Positions 1 through 8,042 of a stretch of 12,170 nucleotides of DNA are shown here, piece after piece; positions within the stretch are counted from its first letter, which is position 1; the number at the start of each line of letters is the position of its first letter. The notes beneath the pieces are model-generated. The model ran no database searches, was not told the DNA's origin, and was given only the letters and a program-made list of their open reading frames with translations. The DNA is from Endothia cerciana (lineage: Eukaryota > Ascomycota > Sordariomycetes > Diaporthales > Cryphonectriaceae), in the NCBI GenBank assembly GCA_026119935.1, contig JALRMH010000136.1, forward strand, positions 1-12,170. The letters run 5' to 3'. A program made the position numbers and the translations under genes.

Positions 1-461
1 ATAGCTATTATTAATAATCTATTATGCTAATTATAGCAGTTTTAGCTAGTTGCTTTATATTAAAGTAATATAATATTAAAAGTAATAACTAATAATTTAA
101 ATTATCTGTTTTAATTAGCTATTAATTTAAAAGTGAAATACTATTGATAAGCAATGCTTAATCTTTAAAATATAATATAAGTTAATTTAAAATTAGCTTA
201 TAAATACTAATTCTCTGTTTAAAACTATTTTTAAAAGTGCTTTATAAATAAAGTTAATCTCTATATAAAACAACTCTGCTAGTTCTGCTGATATAATATT
301 TATTCGCATTAGCAAAAAGCAAATCTATTTTAAAAACTTATTAATAATTATAAAGATAGCATCTACTTTAATACTATTCTATAATATAAGTAGTAATTCT
401 ATTATAAAGTCTATAGTAAGTTCTTTCATCAGCTTTATAAGCAGATTGAAAAGTTCTAGTA
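1..461. other. AT-rich region without recognisable gene
   Basis: I read this stretch on both strands and found no conserved protein motif, tRNA or ordered repeat. The stop density in every frame is about what such AT-rich DNA gives by chance. It may be a RIP-degraded part of the neighbouring retrotransposon, such as LTR sequence, or another repeat, but nothing in it supports a specific call. Confidence 0.6.
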
Positions 462-490
462 TTATAACCTATCTAATATATAGGTTATAA
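462..490. repeat. Perfect inverted repeat, 11-bp arms
   Basis: TTATAACCTAT at 462-472 is followed by a 7-base spacer and its exact reverse complement ATAGGTTATAA at 480-490. The arms contain CC/GG pairs, so this is less trivial than the many AT-only palindromes nearby. It lies at the junction between the anonymous AT-rich DNA and the less mutated leader. It could mark an element end or be chance; no function is claimed. Confidence 0.55.
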
Positions 491-556
491 ACTAAAGCAC
501 TCAGAACAACTATCCGAAAGACAAAGGAAGAGTTCAACACTTTAAGAACTAGGGCT

Positions 557-563
557 TATATAA
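557..563 (+). promoter_or_regulatory. TATA-like box in the putative retrotransposon leader
   Basis: TATATAA lies inside a less mutated context (GGGCT upstream, GCAAGGG downstream), about 470 bases before the first readable gag sequence. Fungal gypsy LTRs often carry such a box. In DNA this AT-rich a TATA match alone is weak, and any promoter would now be dead. Confidence 0.25.
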
Positions 564-567
564 GCAA

Positions 568-579
568 GGGTTAGGGTTA
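568..579. repeat. Two-unit telomere-like repeat
   Basis: GGGTTAGGGTTA amounts to two units of TTAGGG, the telomere repeat of most filamentous fungi. It is too short to be a true telomere tract and may be chance or part of an LTR. It is noted because the right half of the window holds a helicase of a family known to sit next to telomeres. Confidence 0.4.
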
Positions 580-1919
580 CAGGATCAGGATAGATTAATA
601 AGTAATCTAGAGTGATTCGGATTAGTTAGATTACTCAGATAATCTAAATGATCTAACAACTAACACTATTAACAGAACTGAAGAGCTAGATATATAAGAA
701 CATATTCATTACTCTTAAATAGATTATTATATATAGCTCTTTAGTTATTAATTTAAATATTAGATTACACCTTACTCTAATAGCTTTAAAGGTAGTAAAT
801 ACTTATATAAACTACTTAGTTATATTTCTGTATTTAAAGCTTATACTTAATACTACTCTTGTTAATATAAACTTAATTAGTACTTAGAGATCTTTTAAAT
901 TACTATAGTGCTTATTATATTTTAACAACTTTTATTTAAGAATAGTTTAGTATTAACTCTTTAAATAATATAGAAATATAATAGCTTTAAAAACTCTTTC
1001 TTTATCTTTATATAGCGCGTAGCTTATTTAAGAAGAACTTATCTAGCAAGTCCTTTAGCTTACTTAATATATTAAATAACTCTATCTATATTAGTAATAG
1101 TAGGAGAATATTATTCAAGCTCAGCAAGAGCAAATTCAGTATAATATCTAAGCCTTTATTATTATTAATAATAATAAAAGCTATAAGATAGACAAGCTAG
1201 CTATATATAATAGTACTTAAAAACTCCTTTAAGGATTCCTTACTTACTGTAAAGCGTACTTCTTATATAATACCTTTTAGTTTACTATAGAACCTGAGAA
1301 GGTTATCCTTGCTAGAACTTGCTTTGAAAAGGATACTTTTATCTAATATAAGCCTTCTCTCTGCAACTATCTGGAATATACTAATAATCTTAATACACGC
1401 GTTAAAAGCACTAAGGAAATATTCGATTCCTTTACAAGCTTTGAAAAAGCTCTTAAAGAAACCTTTAGTAACTCTAACAAAGAACGCACTACAGCTTAGT
1501 AGTTAATAGACTTTAAATAAACTAAATCAGCATCAGCTTATATAGTTAGGTTTAAGCAACTTGCAGCACGATTCTTATAAGAAGATAAGAATCTTATAAA
1601 ATACTATTATAAAGGACTTAAAGACGAAGTTAAAGACGAGATCTTTAAATAGAATTAGCTTAAAGACTTTGCAATATTTATAAATACAGTTATTAGAATT
1701 AATAACTATCTTTATAAATAACAAATAGAGAAGTCTAAGAAGGGAGGAAGCTAACCTATATAGCGCTTATAACTAGATAATAGTAAGAAGTTCTAGCTTA
1801 AGAATTAAAATAGAAATTTATACTAAAGTATAATATAGAGTAGAAGTACTTATACTAGCTTAATAGAACTAGATATAGCTAATTATTAGTTTATAAGAAA
1901 ACTAAATAGTAGTATTAAG

Positions 1920-1961
1920 TGCTATAATTATAAAAAGTATAGCTACTTTATATAAGAATGC
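1920..1961 (+). other. CCHC zinc knuckle of Gag, two ligands mutated
   Basis: The pattern is Cys (1920-1922), x2, Tyr (1929-1931), x4, Tyr (1944-1946), x4, Cys (1959-1961). The CX2CX4HX4C nucleic-acid-binding knuckle is restored in spacing if TAT comes from TGT (Cys) and TAC from CAC (His), both single RIP-type transitions. The knuckle would bind element RNA during packaging. Confidence 0.85.
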
Positions 1962-2102
1962 AAACAACTTAAGTAATTATAATAGTAATTAGTTTAAAAG
2001 GAATAATAAGCGAATATTCTTCAATAATAAGAATTTAATTAGCTGAGTAATAATATTTTATTAAAGTAAGTATTAGACTTTATCTGCAATTATAGACTCC
2101 TT

Positions 2103-2170
2103 AACTAGATATTTTGCTTTAATAACAGATATTTAATATACCTTTTAAAGAAAGAAGGCTTAAGATAGTT
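2103..2170 (+). other. Second Cys/His motif in Gag C-terminal region
   Basis: In the Gag frame, a stop at an expected Trp position (2106-2108) is followed by Cys at 2115, a run reading FNNR, Tyr for Cys at 2130, and Tyr for His at 2139, then KKEGL and FF. The spacing C-x4-C-x2-H followed by K-x-G and an aromatic matches my memory of a conserved region in many fungal gypsy Gag proteins downstream of the knuckle. Its function is not known to me. Confidence 0.5.
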
Positions 2171-3142
2171 CTTTAAAGTACTTAAAAAGATATAATAACT
2201 AATAATAGGTAAAAAGGGCCTAGTTTATAATATAATCTTAAAAGACAGCAACTTAGACTGCTTAAGCACCTTTAAGAAAGAACTTGAAAAGAAGATTCAG
2301 AAACTTAAAGATAAAGACTTAGGACTATACCTAATAACCTATTATAAGAAACGCCTTCTATCCTAAGCAACTATAGAAACTATAAAAAAAGAAATACCTT
2401 AGAACTAATAACTAGACGATATACTAAAACTTATTATTCTAAGGACAGAAGATAAAGATATTATAAGTAAGGAAGAAACTTATAGCTATAATTCAGACTA
2501 AGAATAAAACATTCAGAACCTAGTAATTGAATATATAATATATAGCTTTAAGCTTAAGGACCTCTTTACTATAGTACTTATCTAGAATATCGAAGCTAAA
2601 TAGCTAGAAGACCTTAGAATTAGCTTAATTTATAAACAATACTATAAGCTTATATAGATTTTATATATATATTATAGCTGCAGGACGCACTTTATAGAGA
2701 AAGTTAAATACAAGTAGTTCTTAGTCAGAAAGTAGAGTTAAATTATCTAGGTAGTTAAAGAGCTCTATTTATAATTTAGAGAAATCTTTAACAAGGTAGA
2801 ATACAACGCTTATATCAGATTGCTAGATAACTATCCTAGAAAATACATTAATAAGAAAATCAAATAATAGTAGTATAAAATTACTAACTGCACTATCTAT
2901 ATCTATAATAAAGTTCGAGATTAGTACGAGTATTAGAATAATAAGGAATAATGCAAGCACAGCTAATAGCAAGCTAGAAGGCTAGCTTAGAGAGCAGCTT
3001 ATAAAGTATAAGAATCTTTAAAAGGAAAGGATTGCTTATAATAAGACTATAAACAATCAAAGCCTAAAAGTTTTTATATATAATAGAAAGGGATTATACG
3101 CATATAAAATTAGATGCTTATATTAATAGAAAATAATATAGC

Positions 3143-3430
3143 GCACTATTAAATAATAGCGCTTAAGGAAACTTTATATTATTAGTAATTATCAACAAAA
3201 TATAACTATAATAGCATTAAAAGAAACAACTCTATCAACTTAGTATTATAAAAGGACAACTAGTTGTATATAACTAAAGTATAATTAATAAGAAGACTAA
3301 TTATCTACTTATTTTAATTTAAAGACGCATAACTTTTATTATATTAAATATTATAGATATAGTATATTATAAACTAATTATAAAACTTCTTTAGCTTAAA
3401 GAGTATAATTTTTAAATTAATTAGACTATT
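3143..3430 (+). other. Pol: retropepsin-like aspartic protease domain
   Basis: The frame reads A-L-L-N-N-S-A-stop-G-N-F-I at 3143-3178. With GAT>AAT, AGT>AAT and GGC>AGC this is the L-D-S-G-A-Q-G-N-F-I catalytic loop of gypsy proteases. The catalytic Asp is now Asn at 3152-3154. The closing segment reads L-(stop)-L-K-E-Y-N-F near 3389-3412, equivalent to the P-W-L-x-x-y-N-P-x-I-x-W block after the second half of the enzyme. This protease would have cut the Gag-Pol polyprotein. Confidence 0.8.
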
Positions 3431-4060
3431 AGCTAGATCTTATAAGATAATGCTATTACTTATAAAAAAGTTATAATTAAAGGTAAAGGATCGGATCTAG
3501 TTACTAAGGGATACTTAAGAAAAAAAGCTTTAAATAGACTTATAACTACTTTTAAATCAGCAGAGCTGATAGCTTATAAAGAAGAATCTAGCAACGATAA
3601 ACTTAAATAAGAAGTGCTAGAGCATCAGCAGATTAATATAACAACGAGTATATATAAGCTTAGGAAAACTCAGCCTGACTTAGAGCAACTATAGAAGTGT
3701 AGACTTTAGAACTATAAGGAAATCCTATAACTATAATCTAGGAAATTTAGTCCGGCCTAGAGAGAACCTCTAGAGCTACTAAGGAAATAACTAACAAGTA
3801 AAGGAAAGAAATCGTCTCTAGATAAAAACGCTCAACAGTACCTTCTATTCCTCTAGATAGCAGAAATAGAAAAGGACAGACTAATACTAATATTTATTAA
3901 AATACTATAAGAGTACTATAAATTTATAAAGCTGTTTTAAGGAAAATTTAATACAGGACTTTCAGAATATAGCTTATATAATTATAAAATATTATTAAAA
4001 GAAGAAACTCAATTACAGTTCTTCCTTATTTACAAGCTTAATAAAGCAAGACTAAAGGCA

Positions 4061-4560
4061 CTTAAGGAATACTTTAATAAAAACTTTAAAAGAGGATATA
4101 TTAGACTATTATAATCATTAGCAAAATATTTAATCCTATTTATATTAAAGAAAAACAGAAAACTCCGACTTTATATAAACTATAGATAGCTTAATAATAT
4201 TATTATTAAAAACTAATACTTTTTACTACTTTTTAAAGAAATTAGAGATCGACTATAAAGCGTATAATAATTTATAGTATTAAACCTTAAAGAAGATTAC
4301 TATTATATCTATATTAAAAAAGAAGAAGAGTAGAAGATAGTATTTAAGACTTGCTATAGATATAATAAATACCTGATTATGCTTTTTAGATTAACTAATA
4401 TACTAGTATTCTTTTAAGAAATAATTAACTATATCCTTTATAAATTCTTAGATATTATATATATTATCTACTTCAACGATATTTTTATCTACTCTAAGAC
4501 CCTCGAAGAATATAAGCAATATATATAATAAATACTTTAGATACTTTAAAATATATACTT
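4061..4560 (+). other. Pol: reverse transcriptase domain
   Basis: Readable blocks are RGYIR, ILFILKKNRKLRLYINYR followed by a stop then LNNIIIKN, VLNLKEDYYYI (first metal-binding Asp now Asn at 4283-4285), FKTCYRYNKYLIMLFRLTN, and the active-site box Y-F-N-D at 4469-4480 (from Y-x-D-D, third residue D>N). ILVFF and DIFIYSKTLEEYKQ follow, as expected for the palm and thumb start. Order and spacing match Ty3/gypsy RTs closely, so the call is secure although the enzyme is dead. Confidence 0.93.
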
Positions 4561-4889
4561 TCTAATAGAATTAGCTAAGAGTTACTTTTATATTTAGAAA
4601 GTCGACTATCTTAAATATATAATTAAACTAAGATATATCAAAATATAAAAAGATAAAATATAAGTAGTTAAAAACTAGCTTATATTAAAGAATATTAAAG
4701 ATGTTAAAGTATTTTTTAAATATATCAACTTTTATTAATAATTTATTAACAAGTACAGCGATATTACTAAACTCTTTATAAATCTTATAAAAAAAGACCT
4801 ATCTTTTTAATAAAACTAAAAAGAAAACTAGGCTTTCAGAATAATTAAAAAGCTAGTTACTAAAGACTCTGTTTTGCAAGAATTAAATT

Positions 4890-5280
4890 CTTAAAAGAAA
4901 TATAAGTTATATACAGACGCATCAGATTACGCACTCAGCGCAGAACTTAACTAGCGTGATAAGCAGGGACGACTATAAATAGTCGCTAACTTCTTAAAAA
5001 AGCTTAACAGATTAAAGTTATAATATAGAATACTAGATAAGGAACTTATAGCTATAGTAGAAGTATTTAAAGAATAGAAACACTACTTTATAAGCGCTAA
5101 ATATATAATTAAAGTGTTTTCAGACTATAAGAACCTTACTATATTTATAATAATAAAAAACTTTAACAGAAAATAAGTAAGATAAGTAAAATACTTATCT
5201 TAGTTCGACTTTAAAGTTATCTATATCTAAAGTAAAGAAAACGCTAGGGCAGATGCCTTTAGCAGAAGATCAGACTATTA
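4890..5280 (+). other. Pol: RNase H domain
   Basis: YTDASDYALSAELN starts near 4910, with the catalytic Asp retained at 4916-4918. RDKQGRL, ILDKELIAIVEVFKE, KHYFISAKYIIKVFSDYKNL and ENARADAFSRR follow, ending near 5270. This is the canonical T-D-A-S-x-x-a-x-G, D-K-E-L-L-A-I, D-H-K-N-L and N-x-x-A-D-x-L-S-R series of the gypsy RNase H domain, which removes the RNA strand during reverse transcription. It is the best preserved part of the element. Confidence 0.92.
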
Positions 5281-5399
5281 AGACAAAATTAAAGAAGAAA
5301 TCTAAGATATCTTCGCAATCAACAAGAAAAGAGACTTTATTAACGTATACAAAGAGCTTGCAGCAACCTTTAGGATAGGACCTTAAAATAGAGACCTTA

Positions 5400-6200
5400 A
5401 ATAAATAACTCCAGCAGGGCAGGACAACTATATCAGGGATATATATAGTGCTCTAGCATATAGACACTAAGGAGTTAGAGCAACTTATAAATAAATTAAA
5501 AGACACTAGAACCTGCTAGGCTTTAGAAAAAAGATTAAAGATATTCTATAATAATGCAACAGCTATAAAAAAAATAAAGCAGAATAATATAAGCTTTATA
5601 AACTGCTATAACCCCTACTAATATCTATAACTATTTAATAATTAATTAGTCTAGACTTTATTATTAAGCTACTTTTCTTATAAAAACTTTTAATTAAAAT
5701 ATAATATAATAGTATTTTAATAGTAGTTTGCAGACTAAATAAGTATACTTACTTTCTCCTTTATAAAGAAAGCAGTATAGCAGAAGAACTTGTATATATA
5801 TTTCTCAGAATAATTATTGCTAATTATAGTATGCTAAAAGAAGTGATTTCTAATAAAGATAGGAAATTCAACTTAAAGTTCTAGACTTTGCTTATAAAGC
5901 AACTTAGAATATAATACAGAATATCTATAGCATTTTATCCTTAGATAAATAAATAAATAAAAAGAATAAATCAGGTTATCGAATAATACCTCTGATACTA
6001 TATTAATTAAAAACAGAACAACTAAGTTAACTTATTACTCTTTATATAATTTACTTATAATAATGCAGATATAAATATAATAAAGAAGTTACTATTCTTT
6101 ATACTTTATAAATATAACCTGACAGCTTATTATAAAGCATTGCTAAGGATAGATGCAAAAGCAGTAGATAAAAGGGTTAGGAAGATTAAGAAGATCTAAA
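5400..6200 (+). other. Pol: integrase (HHCC and DDE core)
   Basis: The zinc-binding end is visible as a His-containing segment at 5465-5467 (H-stop-G-V-R-A-T-Y-K), then C-N-S-Y-K-K-N-K-A at about 5552-5580, whose Tyr replaces the second Cys of CxxC. The catalytic core starts SISLDFI (first Asp kept at 5654-5656). YNSILIVVCRLNKYTYF, EELVYIFLRIIIANY and VISNKDRKF follow (second catalytic Asp now Asn at 5852-5854), then a block aligning residue by residue with H-P-Q-T-N-G-Q-I-E-R-T-N-Q at 5936-5974, whose catalytic Glu is Lys (5960-5962). This enzyme would insert the cDNA; the triad is now D-N-K. Confidence 0.92.
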
Positions 6201-6505
6201 AAAAACTTTAGTCAGAATTATAATTCGTCTAGAAACAAATAACATGCTATATAAACTCTAAAAGAATTAAAAGACTAATCTTATAAAAGGAAGATAAGGT
6301 TTATTTACTTTATAAAAATATTAAAATAACTAAGCCTAGTAGCAAACTTAACTATAAGAAACTAAAACTATTTAAAATTTTACAGCAGATCTCTTTAGTT
6401 AACTATAAACTAGCACTATTTTATAAGATAAGAATATATTTAGTTTTCTATATTTTACTACTAGAGCTAGTAGTAAAGGAAATATTAATAAATAATATAA
6501 TAGAA

Positions 6506-6690
6506 GTCGAAGATAACAAACTAGAATATAAAGTAGAAAAAATCTTTAAATATAAAAGTAATAATAATACACTTGAATACTTTATTAAGTAGAAAGGTTA
6601 CCTAGCAAGCAAGAATTTATAAAAACTATAAAAAAACGTCGGAAATATTATAAAAAAATTAATAAAATACTAGAAGAAAAAAACTAGCCT
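6506..6690 (+). other. Pol: C-terminal chromodomain
   Basis: After the integrase C-terminal region the same frame reads VEDNKLEYKVEKIFKYK, TLEYFIK, a stop in the expected Trp position, KGYLASKNL and a Lys-rich helix ending in IKKLIKY. The pattern E-Y-x-V-E-K-I-L, Y-x-I-K-W-K-G-Y, followed by a helix, is that of a chromodomain. In chromoviruses it reads histone marks and steers integration into heterochromatin, which fits the AT-rich setting. The key Trp has become TAG, as expected from TGG under RIP. Confidence 0.85.
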
Positions 6691-6730
6691 CTATATTACT
6701 ATTATATTATTAGCAGTTATTTTAGCATTA

Positions 6731-7058
6731 TAATAATAACTAATAACTATTAAAGAAAGCTTTTACTAATATAAGAAAAAGACAACTAGTTAAAGTAATA
6801 AATAACTAATAGCAGACCTAGTTATATTTTCAGATTTATTAAGTTATATTTCTTTAATTAGAAAACCTAACTAATTTATAACACTATTCCTTATATTTAT
6901 AGAGTTTTAATTAAAACTCTTAAAGGAAGAATCCCTAGCTATTATAGCTAATTCTTTAGAAACTACCTTCTATATTACTTTAGCAGCGCAATAACGCTCT
7001 CCTTCTGCCTTCTTAGCTTTAAAATATTCTAAGTCTTAGAGGTTTATTAAACTATAAT
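6731..7058 (+). other. Decayed 3' tail of the gypsy element
   Basis: Downstream of the chromodomain the Pol frame can be followed with some coding look (for example EESLAIIANSLETTF and SPSAFLALKYSKS, about 6926-7036), but no domain is recognised. The opposite strand also has few stops here, so the sense is ambiguous. It may be a low-complexity C-terminal extension of Pol or 3' untranslated DNA. No polypurine tract or LTR start could be fixed. Confidence 0.35.
6901..6920. repeat. Perfect 20-bp palindrome
   Basis: The sequence is its own reverse complement over 20 bases, centred between 6910 and 6911, with outer arms AGAG/CTCT and an AT-rich middle. The next bases outward do not pair. In DNA this AT-rich the centre is unremarkable, but the GC-containing ends make the full length less likely by chance. 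No function is assigned. Confidence 0.5.
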
Positions 7059-7076
7059 AAATAGCTTACGCTATTT
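7059..7076 (+). repeat. Small hairpin followed by T-run
   Basis: AAATAGC (7059-7065), a 4-base loop TTAC and GCTATTT (7070-7076) form a perfect 7-bp stem followed by further T residues. It looks like a bacterial-type terminator, but in a fungal context that function is not expected. It sits at the edge between the mutated element and the unmutated island. Confidence 0.35.
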
Positions 7077-7084
7077 TTTCCCTA

Positions 7085-7448
7085 TCTTTAAATCAAAGTG
7101 TCCTCAAGGGTAGAGGATAGTTTTTTTGTATAGATGTTTTTTTCGCGCTAGCAAAGACCAGGATAAAGGGATTGTTTTTCCTTCTGCAAACTATCCTTAA
7201 CTCAAATTTTGAGATTTTCGCTCTGTTTTAATTTGAAGTCTTGTCGCCTCTTAATAAACTACATCCTTTCTAAATTTCAAGTATTGCTGACACTAGGATG
7301 CATTTCAATTACAAACTCTATTTTTTCAAGTTAAAGATTAATGTGGTAAGACCTGCTTGTAGAAAGTACGAATCAGGACGCGCTTCTGACCTACCCCTAG
7401 TTCAAGCTGCTCTTCTGATCAGGGGCGTCTGATGCGATCAAAAGAATA
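7085..7448. other. Island of near-normal base composition, little RIP
   Basis: CpG, CpA, TpG and GG/CC steps reappear abruptly (e.g. CGCGC, CCAGG, TGTGG) after 6 kb without them. No frame on either strand reads as a known protein and no tRNA or other RNA is recognised. It holds a 10-bp inverted repeat and the first copy of a 72-bp tandem duplication. It is probably single-copy DNA or spacer that RIP did not target, wedged between two inactivated repeats. Confidence 0.65.
7114..7197. repeat. Inverted repeat, 10-bp arms
   Basis: AGGATAGTTT at 7114-7123 and its exact reverse complement AAACTATCCT at 7188-7197 flank 64 bases that include CGCGC and a purine-rich stretch. The arms lie in the unmutated island, so they are not an artefact of AT richness. 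They may be a decayed miniature element or chance. Confidence 0.4.
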
Positions 7449-7520
7449 AATCAGAATATACTTCTAACCCACCCCTAGTTTAAGCTACTCTTCTAATCAG
7501 AGATGTCTGATATATTCAAA
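7371..7520. repeat. 72-bp tandem duplication, copy 2 RIP-mutated
   Basis: Copy 1 is 7371-7442 and copy 2 is 7449-7520 (period 78), aligned without gaps. I count 55 of 72 identical positions. Of 17 differences, 15 have C or G in copy 1 and T or A in copy 2 as transitions, one is the reverse transition and one a transversion. Within copy 1, ATCAGGACGC at 7372-7381 can pair with GCGTCTGAT at 7425-7433 with one bulged base, so each unit may once have folded as a long hairpin. Confidence 0.85.
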
Positions 7521-8042
7521 TATTTAATACCTGTATACGCAATTCTATATACTACTAGTAAAATAAGATACTAAACAACTAGCTCTAATCTGCATTTTAA
7601 TATAGCTGATAATATTAATTTATTTTATTTTTATACTTTATTATATATTATTATTTATAAGGAATGCTAATTTAGAGTCTTTATAGATAAAATAGCAGGG
7701 TATCTAGTTATATTATACTATTAGATGCTTAAAAAGAAGTGATAAATAATTACCTGCTTAGTGCAGAGCCTGCTTAGTATCTATTATATATAATAAGACT
7801 TGCTAGATTTCTGATTTCTAGCTTTAACTAGCACTTTGATTTCTCTTTTTAGTAATATCTAGATAAATAGCTTTATATATTAAAAGTACTCTTTTATAAG
7901 CTAGCAGGCTTATAAGATATAAGATTATTACTGCCTTTTATATAAGTAAGCGAATCTTTATATAGGTAGCTATTTATCTGCTTAAAAAGCTGCTTCTTTT
8001 ATTCTATAGTAAATGCAGGTGTGCTGCTAAAGGCTCTTTCCT
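7521..8042. other. AT-rich stretch upstream of the helicase relic
   Basis: RIP-type base composition resumes here. No protein motif is secure. About 7863-8042 could be the first part of the helicase reading frame (same register as 8043 onward), including Cys codons near 7932 and 8037, but the match is too weak to claim. The gene's promoter and true start presumably lie in this interval. Confidence 0.5.

Larger units (their letters stand above)
491..1034 (+). other. Probable 5' non-coding leader or LTR remnant of the gypsy element
   Basis: Between the inverted repeat and the first readable gag codons there is no coding frame. About 491-720 is visibly less AT-rich than its surroundings and holds a TATA-like box, a short telomere-like repeat and an 8-bp inverted repeat (AGTAATCT at 601-608 with AGATTACT at 628-635). 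Position and content fit a 5' LTR/leader. However, I found no matching copy downstream of pol, no tRNA-complementary primer site and no TG...CA ends, so the LTR reading is inference. Confidence 0.35.
1035..3140 (+). pseudogene. gag: Decayed gag of Ty3/gypsy element
   Basis: The structural protein that packages element RNA. One frame (codons starting at 1221, 1920 and 2952 are in register) runs to about 3140. Around 1221-1740 the retrotransposon-gag core is readable: GFLTYCKAYF, then EPEKVILARTCF, FEKALKETFSN and RFKQLAARFL, with stops at expected Gln/Trp sites. A CCHC zinc knuckle follows at 1920-1961, and a second Cys/His motif typical of fungal gag C-termini at about 2103-2170. From 2190 to 3140 the frame still looks coding (charged, Lys/Glu/Asp-rich, e.g. 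KKELEKKIQKLKDKD), but I cannot name a domain. The start is approximate: no ATG is preserved, consistent with ATG>ATA. The only long open stretch on top of it (1309-1506) is another frame and not a gene. Confidence 0.85.
3143..6730 (+). pseudogene. pol: Decayed pol polyprotein (protease, RT, RNase H, integrase, chromodomain)
   Basis: The enzyme polyprotein of the element. It lies in a single frame, -1 relative to gag, from the protease (codon at 3152) through RT (4469), RNase H (4916), integrase (5654) and chromodomain (6506), so no net indel has accumulated in about 3.6 kb. All damage is by transitions. Catalytic losses: protease D>N, RT D>N at two of the three metal-binding positions, integrase second D>N and E>K. 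Many codons for Gln, Trp and Arg are now stops. The 0 to -1 change near 3135-3143 could be an original -1 recoding site or a one-base deletion in a fused gag-pol; I saw no convincing slippery heptamer. Confidence 0.9.
491..7058 (+). mobile_element. RIP-inactivated Ty3/gypsy (chromovirus) LTR retrotransposon
   Basis: In order on the + strand, decayed but readable: Gag core, CCHC zinc knuckle, aspartic protease, reverse transcriptase, RNase H, integrase with zinc-binding N-terminus and DDE core, and a C-terminal chromodomain. The protease-RT-RNase H-integrase order defines Ty3/gypsy (Metaviridae); integrase before RT would be copia. A chromodomain after the integrase places it with the chromoviruses, which target chromatin. 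Every enzyme has lost catalytic residues, and stops occur every few dozen codons, so it is non-autonomous and dead. The outer limits are uncertain because LTRs, primer-binding site and polypurine tract were not identified; the coding part is about 1035-6730. Confidence 0.9.

Noticed and set aside
1..461. Possible minus-strand coding remnant
   Set aside because: Some reverse frames give readable stretches, but the stop density equals the chance level for this base composition and no conserved motif was found.
1309..1506. A 65-codon ATG-to-stop open frame on the + strand
   Set aside because: It overlaps the recognised Gag core in a different register, has no motif, and is open only by chance; the real (broken) frame is the one reading ARTCFEKDTFI and RFKQLAARFL.
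5936..5974. Short A-rich tandem-like run in pol (AAATAAATAAATAAAAA) as a microsatellite
   Set aside because: It aligns codon by codon with the conserved integrase block around the catalytic Glu, so it is mutated coding sequence, not a simple repeat.
7059..7076. Bacterial-type intrinsic terminator
   Set aside because: The hairpin plus T-run is real, but all gene content is fungal, so a rho-independent terminator is not expected.
491..7084. Matching pair of LTRs around the gypsy element
   Set aside because: I compared the sequence before gag with the sequence after the chromodomain and found no convincing repeated segment; short AT-rich matches are not informative.
7321..7400. Possible tRNA (GGTAAGACC and TACGAATC look like arms)
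   Set aside because: No complete cloverleaf: the acceptor stem and anticodon arm do not form, and the T-arm consensus is only partly present.
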